Assembly (NCBI GenBank): GCA_016181905.1
Contig: JACOYM010000074.1
Coordinates: 1 to 12,711 of the forward strand
Source of the DNA: Candidatus Pacearchaeota archaeon
GTDB taxonomy: Archaea > Nanobdellota > Nanobdellia > Pacearchaeales > GW2011-AR1
Direction: 5' to 3'
Length of the DNA stretch: 12,711 bases
The translations under genes and the position numbers were made by a program. The notes under the pieces are model-generated. The model had not been told where the DNA came from and made no database searches. It worked only from the letters and a program-made list of their open reading frames with translations. Positions 7,038-12,711 of the stretch are shown here, one piece after another (position 1 is the first letter of the stretch; every line of letters begins with the position of its first letter).

Positions 7038-7541
7038 TTATTGAGAATAAGGCCATATTTTTAGACCCCTTTCTTTTCTATTAATGTTTTCTATTTGATA
7101 TGCTAAAAAATGAGGAAACTCCATTTTTGAAAAATAGAAAAAAAATATTTCAGGGATTTTGCTAACAATAAATTCAGTTATTTCATGGACGAACATAGAC
7201 TCGGGGTCTATTTCCACATATCCTTCTATTTTAATATTTTTGTCTGCTATTTTTGCATATCTAATCATTCTATAATCTTTGAAATGTTTTTCTCTTTCTA
7301 TATACCATTTTAATTTCCTTGTAGAAACTCTTATTAGCCCATTGTTTTGTTTATCTAAACACATGTCCGGGCCTACCATTTTATTATCAACAGCATAATT
7401 AAAGATTTTATAATCAAATTTGTCTTGAAAATTTTGAATATGTTTTGATAAATTCACTCTGCACCATGTTTTGGCAGCTTCAAGGGCCTTGTCTAAATAC
7501 TCTTTTGAAGTTATGTCCTCAAGTTTTTGAATTTCTATCAT
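7038..7541 (-). CDS. Protein of unknown function with an HExxE motif
   Basis: This is a 167-residue soluble protein. The N-terminal half is helical and charged. The middle holds a strand-rich segment (about 90-112, ending GYVEIDPES), followed by HEITE (H119, E120, E123) and, 21-25 residues later, H144 in PHFLAYQIE with E151. The spacing of HExxE and a later His/Glu resembles a minimal metalloprotease-like or metal-binding helix pair seen in small phage and archaeal proteins, but the standard HExxH is not present, so this is only a suggestion. There is no signal peptide. The start ATG at 7541 has a possible TATA (7565-7574 minus) about 28 bases upstream. It is convergent with nre and separated by 79 bases from the membrane operon upstream. 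Confidence 0.7.
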   Translation of the reverse strand: MIEIQKLEDITSKEYLDKALEAAKTWCRVNLSKHIQNFQDKFDYKIFNYAVDNKMVGPDMCLDKQNNGLIRVSTRKLKWYIEREKHFKDYRMIRYAKIADKNIKIEGYVEIDPESMFVHEITEFIVSKIPEIFFFYFSKMEFPHFLAYQIENINRKERGLKIWPYSQ

Positions 7542-7564
7542 TTTTTATATTAACTTACTTGCCT

Positions 7565-7574
7565 GATATTTATG
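7565..7574 (-). promoter_or_regulatory. Possible TATA box of the 7038-7541 gene
   Basis: The minus strand reads CATAAATATC, centred about 28 bases before the ATG at 7541. A second AT-rich candidate lies about 20 bases further upstream. Confidence 0.35.
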
Positions 7575-7620
7575 TCAAGCCCATTATATTTAAGGATTGC
7601 TGTAACTAAATATGGTTCTT

Positions 7621-8241
7621 TCACCTGAAAAAGAAAATCATCCCAGTTTCGATGATTGCCGCTATTAAAAGCAAAGGCAGAATTATAAATAAAAATATCC
7701 TCAACAAATTTTCCAGGCAGTGCAGGAATTCCTGCTTTTTGTTCTTTGCAAAGACAAACATGCCAAATCTTGCTCCAACAGCCATTGCTATTATTATTGC
7801 TGGAAGCTCAAAGATGCCATGAGGCAGCAACTTTAATAAAACAGGATAGCCAGAAGAAGCTGCCGCCCTTTGCGCAACAAAGCCCCCAAAATAGCCATTG
7901 AATATTGTTATTATAAGAGGATATATACCCAGGACTATCCCGAAAACCATTCCTAAAAATATGCTTGTGAAATTGTTTTTAAATATGAATATGAAAAGCT
8001 GCAGGTTATTCATATTGGCTGTTTTTTCAACCAGCTCTTTTATTATCTTAAGCATGTATTCTGGAATGTAAGATGGATTAAAATATCCGAGAAGCGCAAA
8101 TGCAACAAAGATAACTGATATCGTGATTATGTATGCCTTTGATTTTTTCAAGAAGACAAATGCTTCTCCGTAATTGCTTTTAAGAAATCCTTCTTGCTTT
8201 ACTTTTTGTTTCTCTTTTGTATTTTGTTTTTTTCTTTTCAT
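7621..8241 (-). CDS. SpoIIM/DUF95-family integral membrane protein
   Basis: This 206-residue protein has a Lys-rich cytoplasmic N-terminus and about five membrane segments (near 36-53, 88-112, 118-130, 141-163 and 181-203). The family signatures are FKNN (87-90), FNGYFGG (114-120) and LLPHGIFELPA (138-148), the last highly typical of the SpoIIM (stage II sporulation protein M) superfamily. In spore-forming Bacillus the namesake acts with SpoIID/SpoIIP in septal wall remodelling; archaea do not sporulate, and the role of these homologs is unknown. It follows the 69-residue membrane protein by 2 bases and is the last gene of a three-gene membrane operon. Confidence 0.88.
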   Translation of the reverse strand: MKRKKQNTKEKQKVKQEGFLKSNYGEAFVFLKKSKAYIITISVIFVAFALLGYFNPSYIPEYMLKIIKELVEKTANMNNLQLFIFIFKNNFTSIFLGMVFGIVLGIYPLIITIFNGYFGGFVAQRAAASSGYPVLLKLLPHGIFELPAIIIAMAVGARFGMFVFAKNKKQEFLHCLENLLRIFLFIILPLLLIAAIIETGMIFFFR

Positions 8242-8243
8242 CT

Positions 8244-8453
8244 TTATTTGTAAAAGTTATTTTTTGCTTTGTGCCAGCTTATATGGCCTTCAAGCATTAT
8301 GTTTAGCTTCCATGTTAATCCAAGATTAAAAATAACAAGCGCTATTACTATACTTTCTGTTTGCCAGCTTCCTCCAAAAATAGCCCGCAGAATTTGATAT
8401 GCTATAAACAATCCAAGCAAAATCAATATAATATCAATCCATTTTAGTTTCAT
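8244..8453 (-). CDS. Small two-helix membrane protein
   Basis: This 69-residue protein has two predicted membrane helices (about 5-24 and 33-52) joined by a short loop with GGSWQTES, and a hydrophilic tail with two histidines (GHISWHK). The same layout occurs in uncharacterised proteins of DPANN archaea; I know of no assigned function. It lies between a 30-residue single-helix protein (1-base gap) and a SpoIIM-family protein (2-base gap), so the three membrane proteins are probably made together and may form a complex. Confidence 0.75.
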   Translation of the reverse strand: MKLKWIDIILILLGLFIAYQILRAIFGGSWQTESIVIALVIFNLGLTWKLNIMLEGHISWHKAKNNFYK

Positions 8454-8454
8454 T

Positions 8455-8547
8455 TTAAAAAAATTGTTTTTTAATTAAATAGATTACAAGCAAAATTATT
8501 AATATTATTATTACAATCGAGAGCCAGTCCAGTCTTTTTTTATTCAT
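8455..8547 (-). CDS. 30-residue single-helix membrane microprotein
   Basis: The ORF runs from ATG at 8547 to TAA at 8455-8457 and encodes MNKKRLDWLS, then about 15 consecutive hydrophobic residues (Ile/Val/Leu), then a Lys-Lys-Gln-Phe-Phe end. It would make one membrane helix with a positive, probably cytoplasmic, N-terminus. Two facts support it as real. A clear TATA element (8568-8580) is centred about 26 bases before its ATG, the same spacing as other genes here. Its stop is 1 base before the ATG of the next membrane gene, matching the tight packing elsewhere. No homolog or function is known to me. Confidence 0.65.
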   Translation of the reverse strand: MNKKRLDWLSIVIIILIILLVIYLIKKQFF

Positions 8548-8567
8548 ACTGCTTTATATAGATGCAG

Positions 8568-8580
8568 ATATATAAATCTT
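8568..8580 (-). promoter_or_regulatory. TATA promoter of the membrane operon
   Basis: The minus strand reads AAGATTTATATAT, centred about 26 bases before the ATG of the 30-residue gene at 8547. It matches the AAGATTTATA core of the other strong promoters in the window and lies in the short gap after the rhomboid gene. Confidence 0.65.
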
Positions 8581-8597
8581 ATTAATACCTTTTGTTT

Positions 8598-9239
8598 TCA
8601 TCTGAGATATCTGTTTAATAATTTTACCTTTTTTTTGTACTTTCTTCTTAGATAAAATCCATAGATTAAGCCTGCAACCAATCCTCCAAGATGCGCTGTG
8701 TTTCCTATTGGCAGCCCTGTAAAATACGAAATTATCCACACTCCAAACATCAAGAAGATTATGGCAATCCACAAAGGCATTGGAATAATGAAGAATACAA
8801 GAACAGGAAGTTTTGGTATCAGGACAGCGAGCAAACCGCCAATTCCAAATAAGGCTCCTGAAGCACCGACAGCATATTTTGCCATATCATCCTTAAAAAC
8901 AAAAGACAAAAAGATGAAAAATAATGATGCAACCAATCCTGAAATGAAATAAAATAAGAGGTATCTTTTTCTGCCGATTATCTTTTCAAGAAAGTTCCCC
9001 ATGAAGAACAGGGATACCATGTTGACAAGCAAATGGCTTAAAGAGCCATGCATGAACATGCTTGCAAGAAGTGTCCATAGATATTTCCCCTGCAGGATTG
9101 AAGCTGGCTGCAGGGCAATAAAATCAATAAATGATTTGTTAACAGATATAAGAATATAGAATAAAAAAAATAAAGCAATATTTATTATTAAAATCAGGTT
9201 GGTTATGCTTAAATTTCTTAAAAAACCCAAGGTTTTCAT
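8598..9239 (-). CDS. Rhomboid-family intramembrane serine protease
   Basis: This 213-residue protein with about six membrane helices should cleave membrane proteins within or next to the membrane. The catalytic serine is S127 in GASGALFG and the catalytic histidine is H183 in NTAHLGG. The conserved HxxxxHxxxN motif on the second helix is present (H64, H69, N73 in MHGSLSHLLVN), so the enzyme looks active. The ATG at 9239 is preferred over an in-frame ATG at 9293: it lies 1 base after the TFE stop, the same spacing as other operon joints here, and the extra 18 residues would only be Lys/Arg-rich sequence overlapping the TFE tail. It is co-transcribed with TFE. The substrate is unknown. Confidence 0.9.
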   Translation of the reverse strand: MKTLGFLRNLSITNLILIINIALFFLFYILISVNKSFIDFIALQPASILQGKYLWTLLASMFMHGSLSHLLVNMVSLFFMGNFLEKIIGRKRYLLFYFISGLVASLFFIFLSFVFKDDMAKYAVGASGALFGIGGLLAVLIPKLPVLVFFIIPMPLWIAIIFLMFGVWIISYFTGLPIGNTAHLGGLVAGLIYGFYLRRKYKKKVKLLNRYLR

Positions 9240-9240
9240 G

Positions 9241-9936
9241 TTACTTTTTGTTTTTCTCAGCTTTTTTAATCTTCTTTCCTTTTTTTCTCGCATCTTTTTC
9301 CTTTATTATTTTTTTAGCTTCCCTTCTCCTTTTTAATCTCGCTTTTCTCAGCTTTTTTGATTTTTCTGTCTTTTTCTTTTTTATATCTCTTTCCATCTTT
9401 TTTCCAGTTTCTTTCTCCCTTCTTCCCATCTCCTCATCTATGATATTCAACTGCTGTTCAAGCTTGTTTATTTTTCTGGTTATTTCCTCAATCAGCTTTT
9501 TGTCAGCATTTAGCGAAAGTATTTCGCCGCATTCTTTGCATGAAAAATCAGTTAAAAGTGCATTCTCCTCTGTTAGTTCTATGTTGCAGTTTTTGCAGAT
9601 GTAAAAACTTTTGTTTTCCCTGCTTTTTAATGTATTTTTCAGATATTCAATCTCTTTCATTAAGCAATTTTTCACAAATAGGAGGGCTTTGTCCACTTCA
9701 AACGTCCAGAAATAGGTATACCAGCCTTTTTTCTTGTCTTTCTTTCTTGTGAATGAAATAACGCCCTTTTCAGAGAATTTATACAAAAGATTTCTTGTCT
9801 GGTTTATTGTTAATTTGAGCTTCTTGGCTATAATAAACTCATTTACATTTCTCTTTTTAAGGAGTATTTCTATAAGCTCTATGGCCTGTTTTCCTATTGC
9901 TTCTTCAATAATTTTTTTAATAAGATTTATATGCAT
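9241..9936 (-). CDS. tfe: Transcription factor E (TFE alpha)
   Basis: This 231-residue homolog of the eukaryotic TFIIE alpha subunit helps TBP and TFB open promoter DNA and binds RNA polymerase. The winged-helix domain covers about residues 8-85 (INQTRNLLYKFSEKGVI in the recognition region). The zinc ribbon has C114, C117, C133 and C136 (CKNC, CKEC), followed by a coiled-coil-like helix (146-170). Unusually, residues 171-231 form a tail with 34 Lys or Arg out of 61; typical archaeal TFE proteins end soon after the zinc ribbon. The ATG at 9936 is supported by a BRE/TATA centred 26 bases upstream. The rhomboid gene follows after 1 base. Confidence 0.9.
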   Translation of the reverse strand: MHINLIKKIIEEAIGKQAIELIEILLKKRNVNEFIIAKKLKLTINQTRNLLYKFSEKGVISFTRKKDKKKGWYTYFWTFEVDKALLFVKNCLMKEIEYLKNTLKSRENKSFYICKNCNIELTEENALLTDFSCKECGEILSLNADKKLIEEITRKINKLEQQLNIIDEEMGRREKETGKKMERDIKKKKTEKSKKLRKARLKRRREAKKIIKEKDARKKGKKIKKAEKNKK

Positions 9937-9955
9937 GCAGGATTTTAAAAAAAGC

Positions 9956-9974
9956 CCAAATAAATACTTTTCGC
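9956..9974 (-). promoter_or_regulatory. BRE/TATA promoter of tfe
   Basis: The minus strand reads GCGAAAAGTATTTATTTGG, a BRE followed by a TATA box centred about 26 bases before the ATG at 9936. It implies a leaderless mRNA. It is back-to-back with the promoter of the divergent gene at 10038. Confidence 0.7.
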
Positions 9975-10008
9975 TTTTACTGTTACCCCTTTATAATTTA
10001 AATAAAGG

Positions 10009-10016
10009 TATTTATA
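10009..10016 (+). promoter_or_regulatory. TATA box of the 10038 gene
   Basis: TATTTATA is centred about 25 bases before the ATG at 10038 and preceded by AATAAAGG, a plausible BRE region. It fits a leaderless start. Confidence 0.6.
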
Positions 10017-10037
10017 CTATATTCCTTAAATAAAATT

Positions 10038-10613
10038 ATGGGGTTATTTAGAAAAAAAGAGGAAAAAAGGAATTTATCCATGTTGCCGGAGCTTCCACCA
10101 TTACCTGAGCTGCCGACAATGCCTGGGCTGTCTTCAATTCAGCCGCTTTCAGTTTCCAGAGAGGAAAATGAGGTAAATAACCTGCCGTCATTCCCAAGAT
10201 CGCCTTCTGCTGAACGATTTAGCCAAGCAGCAATAAAACAGGCAGTAAGCGAGCAAGGTGAAGAGTTACAACTGCCCTCAGAGGATGAGGCAGGTATCCA
10301 GCCTTTTCCACAGAGTTTGCAGGTTAAGCTGCCCAAGGATGGGCCAAGAACATTTGAGATAGCCGAGTTTAAGCCAGAGAAAAGTACGCTAAAGGCAGAG
10401 CCTTTGTTTGTAAGAATAGACAAATTTGAGAGTGCCATGAATAATTTTGGCGAAATAAAGAAAAAGATTGGAGAGATAGACAGGTTGCTGAGGGACATAA
10501 AAGAGGTAAGGAACAAAGAAGAGGCGGAATTGACAGGATGGGAGAGAGAGATTGAAACTATCAAATCGAGACTTGACAGCATTGACAAGGAGATATTTGA
10601 GAAGGTTGAATAA
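10038..10613 (+). CDS. Proline-rich, coiled-coil protein of unknown function
   Basis: This is a 191-residue soluble protein. It starts with a basic MGLFRKKEEK, followed by a Pro/Leu-rich stretch (residues 16-29) with LPELPPLPELP, then a disordered Ser/Pro/Glu-rich region to about 115. PLFVRIDKFESAMNNF (about 122-137) leads into a long charged coiled coil to the end. This layout (short basic head, proline-rich linker, conserved FVRIDKFE segment, coiled coil) occurs in uncharacterised DPANN proteins; I recognise no function. It is divergent from tfe and followed after 118 bases by another small helical protein on the same strand. Confidence 0.75.
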   Translation: MGLFRKKEEKRNLSMLPELPPLPELPTMPGLSSIQPLSVSREENEVNNLPSFPRSPSAERFSQAAIKQAVSEQGEELQLPSEDEAGIQPFPQSLQVKLPKDGPRTFEIAEFKPEKSTLKAEPLFVRIDKFESAMNNFGEIKKKIGEIDRLLRDIKEVRNKEEAELTGWEREIETIKSRLDSIDKEIFEKVE

Positions 10614-10731
10614 AAAATGTTGAAGGGAAACCTGAAAAGCAGAATAAAATAAACAAAAAATAGGAGATAAAACAGAAATTTGTGGCAGATTTTAATCCTT
10701 TGTCTGTAATATTATCTATAAAAAATCCAAA

Positions 10732-11088
10732 ATGAAAAATGCAGTTCATGTAAGATTAGGATATGAAGAGGCTATTTCTGCAAAGAGGAATGTTTTAAGC
10801 TGTGAGATAGATTCCCTTCACTCACTTAGAAACCTTAAGAGCTACAAAAGATTAAGAAAGCAGGAGTTAACACTAACCTTAAGATTCAGGAGCCAATTGA
10901 AAGAGCTTGTCAATAAAATGAGCAGCCTAAAGAATGAGATGCCTGTTTTAGGCGGAGGAGAAGAAAAACTTGCCATTAAATCCATGAAAAAAGCAGGGGG
11001 CGCTGAAACAGGAAGAGAGAAGCATGCCAAGACAGGCATTGAGCAGGAGATAATGGGCATAAAGGCGCAGCTTGAGGCAATTTCTTGA
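10732..11088 (+). CDS. Small helical (coiled-coil) protein of unknown function
   Basis: This 118-residue protein has no signal peptide or membrane helix. Residues 11-70 are charged and helical with leucine spacing suited to a coiled coil. A Gly-rich break (VLGGGEE, about 72-78) and a basic linker follow, and the last 20 residues are helical again (IEQEIMGIKAQLEAIS). It lies 118 bases after the proline-rich coiled-coil gene, and both end in helices, so the two may pair; that is inference. The 118-base gap holds only a weak AT-rich promoter candidate (TAATATTA, 10707-10714), so read-through from upstream is possible. No function is recognised. Confidence 0.65.
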   Translation: MKNAVHVRLGYEEAISAKRNVLSCEIDSLHSLRNLKSYKRLRKQELTLTLRFRSQLKELVNKMSSLKNEMPVLGGGEEKLAIKSMKKAGGAETGREKHAKTGIEQEIMGIKAQLEAIS

Positions 11089-11090
11089 CA

Positions 11091-11106
11091 GAAACCTTTT
11101 TAAATA
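11091..11106 (+). promoter_or_regulatory. BRE/TATA promoter of the 11126 gene
   Basis: GAAACCTTTTTAAATA has its TATA part (11099-11106) centred about 24 bases before the ATG at 11126. The upstream gene's stop codon ends only 2 bases before it, so the small membrane gene has its own promoter. Confidence 0.6.
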
Positions 11107-11125
11107 TACTTATCTGTGATATGGC

Positions 11126-11326
11126 ATGAACAAATGGCTTGAACTATTGTTAGGCTTGATTTTATTGATTGGAGCAATACTTGTAACATGGTATTCAGCA
11201 AACTGGAGCAACTTCTGGAATTTCAGGCACGCTGCCTGGGAATTTCTTAAAGGCGGTGTTTTCTGGTTAGTGGCATTAGTAGGAGTTTTGCTTATCCTAC
11301 TTGGCATAAGTGACTTAAAGGAATAA
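11126..11326 (+). CDS. Small two-helix membrane protein
   Basis: This 66-residue protein has two predicted membrane helices (about 4-22 and 43-61) separated by an aromatic, Trp-rich loop (YSANWSNFWNFRHAAWEF) that would lie outside or at the membrane surface, and an acidic end (SDLKE). No family function is known to me; similar short proteins are common in archaea of this kind. It has its own promoter and ATG at 11126; an ATG at 11121 is out of frame and stops at once. Confidence 0.75.
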   Translation: MNKWLELLLGLILLIGAILVTWYSANWSNFWNFRHAAWEFLKGGVFWLVALVGVLLILLGISDLKE

Positions 11327-11404
11327 AAAGAAACAAAATCAATGCAGAACTTGAATATAGAAAATTCTGTTAGTTATAGACATTTTGCGCATAATCTTCT
11401 ATCT

Positions 11405-11446
11405 GGATAATTCTGCAGCTTATGTTACATCATTTCAGAATTATCC
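11405..11446. repeat. 11-bp perfect inverted repeat with 20-base loop
   Basis: GGATAATTCTG (11405-11415) and CAGAATTATCC (11436-11446) are exact inverses around a 20-base loop. It lies in the 195-base region between two convergent genes (11327-11521). AATTCTG also occurs at 11363-11369 and CAGAATT at 11484-11490, an outer pair in the same orientation. A T-rich stretch follows on the plus strand. It could be a terminator or a structured RNA end; no known RNA family fits. Confidence 0.5.
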
Positions 11447-11460
11447 CTGGATGCAGCAAT

Positions 11461-11477
11461 ATTTTAATTTATTTTTT
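11461..11477 (+). terminator. T-rich terminator candidate after the 11126-11326 gene
   Basis: ATTTTAATTTATTTTTT on the plus strand ends in six T and lies 14 bases past the inverted repeat. It is the first long T-run downstream of the small membrane gene. Confidence 0.4.
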
Positions 11478-11521
11478 AAATGTCAGAATTCCACAAGTCT
11501 TTGACAGGTGGTTCTTGACAA

Positions 11522-12457
11522 TTATTTCTTTTCTTTGGCTAATTTAGATTCTGCTTCTTTAATCTTTATTTTTTCTTCTAGGTTAAGCCTTTCCAGAAGC
11601 TCTTTGTACCTGTTTCTTATTGTGACCTCTGTTATGCCTGCAACATCTGCGACTTCCCTTTGAGTTTTTTTCTCATTGTTCAGCAAGGCGGCTACATACA
11701 ATGCAGCAGCTGCTATTCCAGCAGGGCCTCTGCCGCTTGTAAGCTCTGCGGTTTCCGCCCTCTTTAGTGTTTTTATAGCGTCATTTTGTGTTTTTGGAGA
11801 CAGGTGGAGTATTGAGGAGAATCTTGAGATATAGTCTTTAGGGGAGCTTGGGGTTACCCTTATATTCAGCTTTCTTATAATAAATCTGTATGTCCTTCCT
11901 ATCTCTTTTCTTTCAACATCAGACGCATTTGCAATTTCATCTAGTGTTCTTGGAATATTATAGCTTCTGCAGGCAGAGTATATGCATGCTGCAATTACAG
12001 ACTCCATGCTTCTCCCCCTCACTAATCCTCGCTGCAATACAAAATTATACACGCGGGATGCCTCGTCCCTTACAACAGTTGGAAGATTCAGGAAAGACGC
12101 CACTCTCCTAAGCTCAGACATTGCCAGCCTTAGATTTCTTTCTATGCTTGTTGAAACTCTTTCCTGCCATTTCTTTAGCCTTAGGAATTTCCTTGTCTGC
12201 CCGGAATCAAGCTTATATATATCTGAAATCTCCCCAACGTTTGTTGTCAGGCCCTTATCAAATTTCTGCATGTCTATTGGAGCGCCACCTCTTCCTCTTT
12301 TCTTTCCTTCCTCTGTCTGGCCCCTCATCTCCTGGCCAGTGTCAACCATCTTTTCTTCAACAAGCAGGCCGCAATCCCTGCATATTACCTCCCCCCTCTG
12401 CTCATCATACTCCAGACTAATGCTATTGCACTCTGGGCATCTTTTGATATATGGCAT
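11522..12457 (-). CDS. tfb: Transcription initiation factor IIB (TFB)
   Basis: This 311-residue protein binds TBP on the TATA box and the BRE, and recruits RNA polymerase. The zinc ribbon has C7, C10, C26 and C29. The linker RGRGGAP (54-60) and DKGLTTNVG (67-75) corresponds to the B-reader/B-linker. Two cyclin-like repeats cover about 105-195 and 205-300, and the C-terminal helix-turn-helix that reads the BRE is clear (TQREVADVAGITEVTIRNRY). The usual B-reader GPEWR is replaced by GQEMR (41-45), and the linker is shorter than in Pyrococcus TFB. The ATG at 12457 has a TATA centred 26 bases upstream and a second copy 27 bases beyond. It lies downstream of the S8e gene on the same strand, with an 83-base gap. 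Confidence 0.95.
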   Translation of the reverse strand: MPYIKRCPECNSISLEYDEQRGEVICRDCGLLVEEKMVDTGQEMRGQTEEGKKRGRGGAPIDMQKFDKGLTTNVGEISDIYKLDSGQTRKFLRLKKWQERVSTSIERNLRLAMSELRRVASFLNLPTVVRDEASRVYNFVLQRGLVRGRSMESVIAACIYSACRSYNIPRTLDEIANASDVERKEIGRTYRFIIRKLNIRVTPSSPKDYISRFSSILHLSPKTQNDAIKTLKRAETAELTSGRGPAGIAAAALYVAALLNNEKKTQREVADVAGITEVTIRNRYKELLERLNLEEKIKIKEAESKLAKEKK

Positions 12458-12478
12458 TTTGTTTGTGTTATAGAAAGG

Positions 12479-12492
12479 TTTATAAATCTTTC
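12479..12492 (-). promoter_or_regulatory. Proximal BRE/TATA promoter of tfb
   Basis: The minus strand reads GAAAGATTTATAAA, centred so that transcription should begin at the ATG (12457). The same 14-mer drives the 1078-1872 gene. Confidence 0.8.
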
Positions 12493-12505
12493 TATGACTT
12501 TTTCA

Positions 12506-12519
12506 TTTATAAATCTTTC
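12506..12519 (-). promoter_or_regulatory. Distal, duplicated BRE/TATA element upstream of tfb
   Basis: This is an exact second copy of GAAAGATTTATAAA on the minus strand, 27 bases upstream of the first, with BRE context CCGAAAG. A start from this copy would fall on the proximal TATA box and give a leader of about 27 bases. It lies 21 bases past the S8e stop codon. Confidence 0.65.
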
Positions 12520-12540
12520 GGATGATTTTTTTGAAGAATT

Positions 12541-12711
12541 CTATTGCTCTATCAGCACGGCCTGAACATTTCCCTCTTGGCTTGGGCGGTTGGTAATTCT
12601 GGCCTTGCCTGCATCTGTTTCAATGACCGCGCCTTTTATAAGGATATTTTGCCTTGCAAGGAATTTGTTTGATGGAGTCTCAAGAACATTCTTTATTTTT
12701 GCCTTTTTTGC
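12541..12711 (-). CDS. rps8e: 30S ribosomal protein S8e, C-terminal part
   Basis: The gene runs off the right edge. The visible 56 residues carry the typical end of S8e: VLETPSNKFLARQNILIKG, then GAVIETDAGKARITNRPSQ, ending in NVQAVLIEQ. S8e is a small-subunit ribosomal protein found in archaea and eukaryotes and absent from bacteria. The stop codon TAG is at 12541-12543. No clear T-tract follows on the minus strand, so some read-through into tfb is possible. The N-terminal half lies outside the window. Confidence 0.93.
   Translation of the reverse strand, partial: AKKAKIKNVLETPSNKFLARQNILIKGAVIETDAGKARITNRPSQEGNVQAVLIEQ

Noticed and set aside
9240..9293. Longer rhomboid N-terminus starting at 9293
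   Set aside because: The extra 18 residues are a Lys/Arg-rich out-of-frame reading of the TFE tail; the ATG at 9239 has the usual 1-base operon gap.
11342..11410. 22-codon plus-strand ORF in the convergent intergenic region
   Set aside because: No promoter at the right distance and no recognisable protein character.
11400..11450. C/D-box guide RNA, because the minus strand shows ATGATGT and CTGA
   Set aside because: The enclosed loop is only 20 bases, too short for two guide regions, and the C box is imperfect.

Overview
The window reads as chromosomal DNA of an AT-rich archaeon, most probably a small-genome DPANN lineage of the Woesearchaeota/Pacearchaeota type. The evidence is archaeal information-processing genes (TFB, TFE, the C-terminus of ribosomal protein S8e and the archaeal DNA-repair protein Nre), an archaeal type II tRNA-Leu, and promoters with BRE/TATA elements centred about 23-28 bases before the start codon. 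That spacing implies mostly leaderless mRNAs, and no convincing Shine-Dalgarno sequences were seen. The lineage assignment is inference. No CRISPR array, transposase or integrase is visible.

Left end (1-2338): the tail of a large extracytoplasmic-looking protein of unknown function; a convergent secreted protein of unknown function (1078-1872, minus) with a textbook promoter flanked by TTGTAATT repeats; tRNA-Leu(UAG) on the minus strand; and a 61-residue cysteine-rich zinc-ribbon-like protein.

Cassette (2342-5510, minus strand): three closely packed genes. Two are paralogous ATP-grasp ligases related to D-Ala-D-Ala ligase, and the third is a radical-SAM lysine 2,3-aminomutase (KamA family). 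The gaps are 12 and 1 bases. This is the best candidate for an uncharacterised pathway: KamA should supply beta-lysine, and the two ligases could couple it, or another amino acid, into a small peptide or conjugate. It sits in an organism type that is not expected to make peptidoglycan.

Middle (5511-8547): a 255-base divergent intergenic region; Nre with an N-terminal Cys4 motif and a C-terminal PCNA-interacting-like motif; a convergent unknown protein with an HExxE motif; and a minus-strand membrane operon of a 30-residue single-helix protein (too short for most gene callers), a 69-residue two-helix protein and a SpoIIM/DUF95-family protein. The 30-residue gene is supported by a well-placed promoter and a 1-base gap to the next gene.

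Right end (8598-12711): TFE with a very basic C-terminal tail, followed after 1 base by a rhomboid protease; divergent from it, a proline-rich/coiled-coil protein, a second small coiled-coil protein and a two-helix membrane protein; a 195-base convergent intergenic region with a long inverted repeat; TFB driven by two near-identical tandem TATA/BRE elements; and the 3' end of the S8e gene.

No stretch over about 300 bases lacks a gene.
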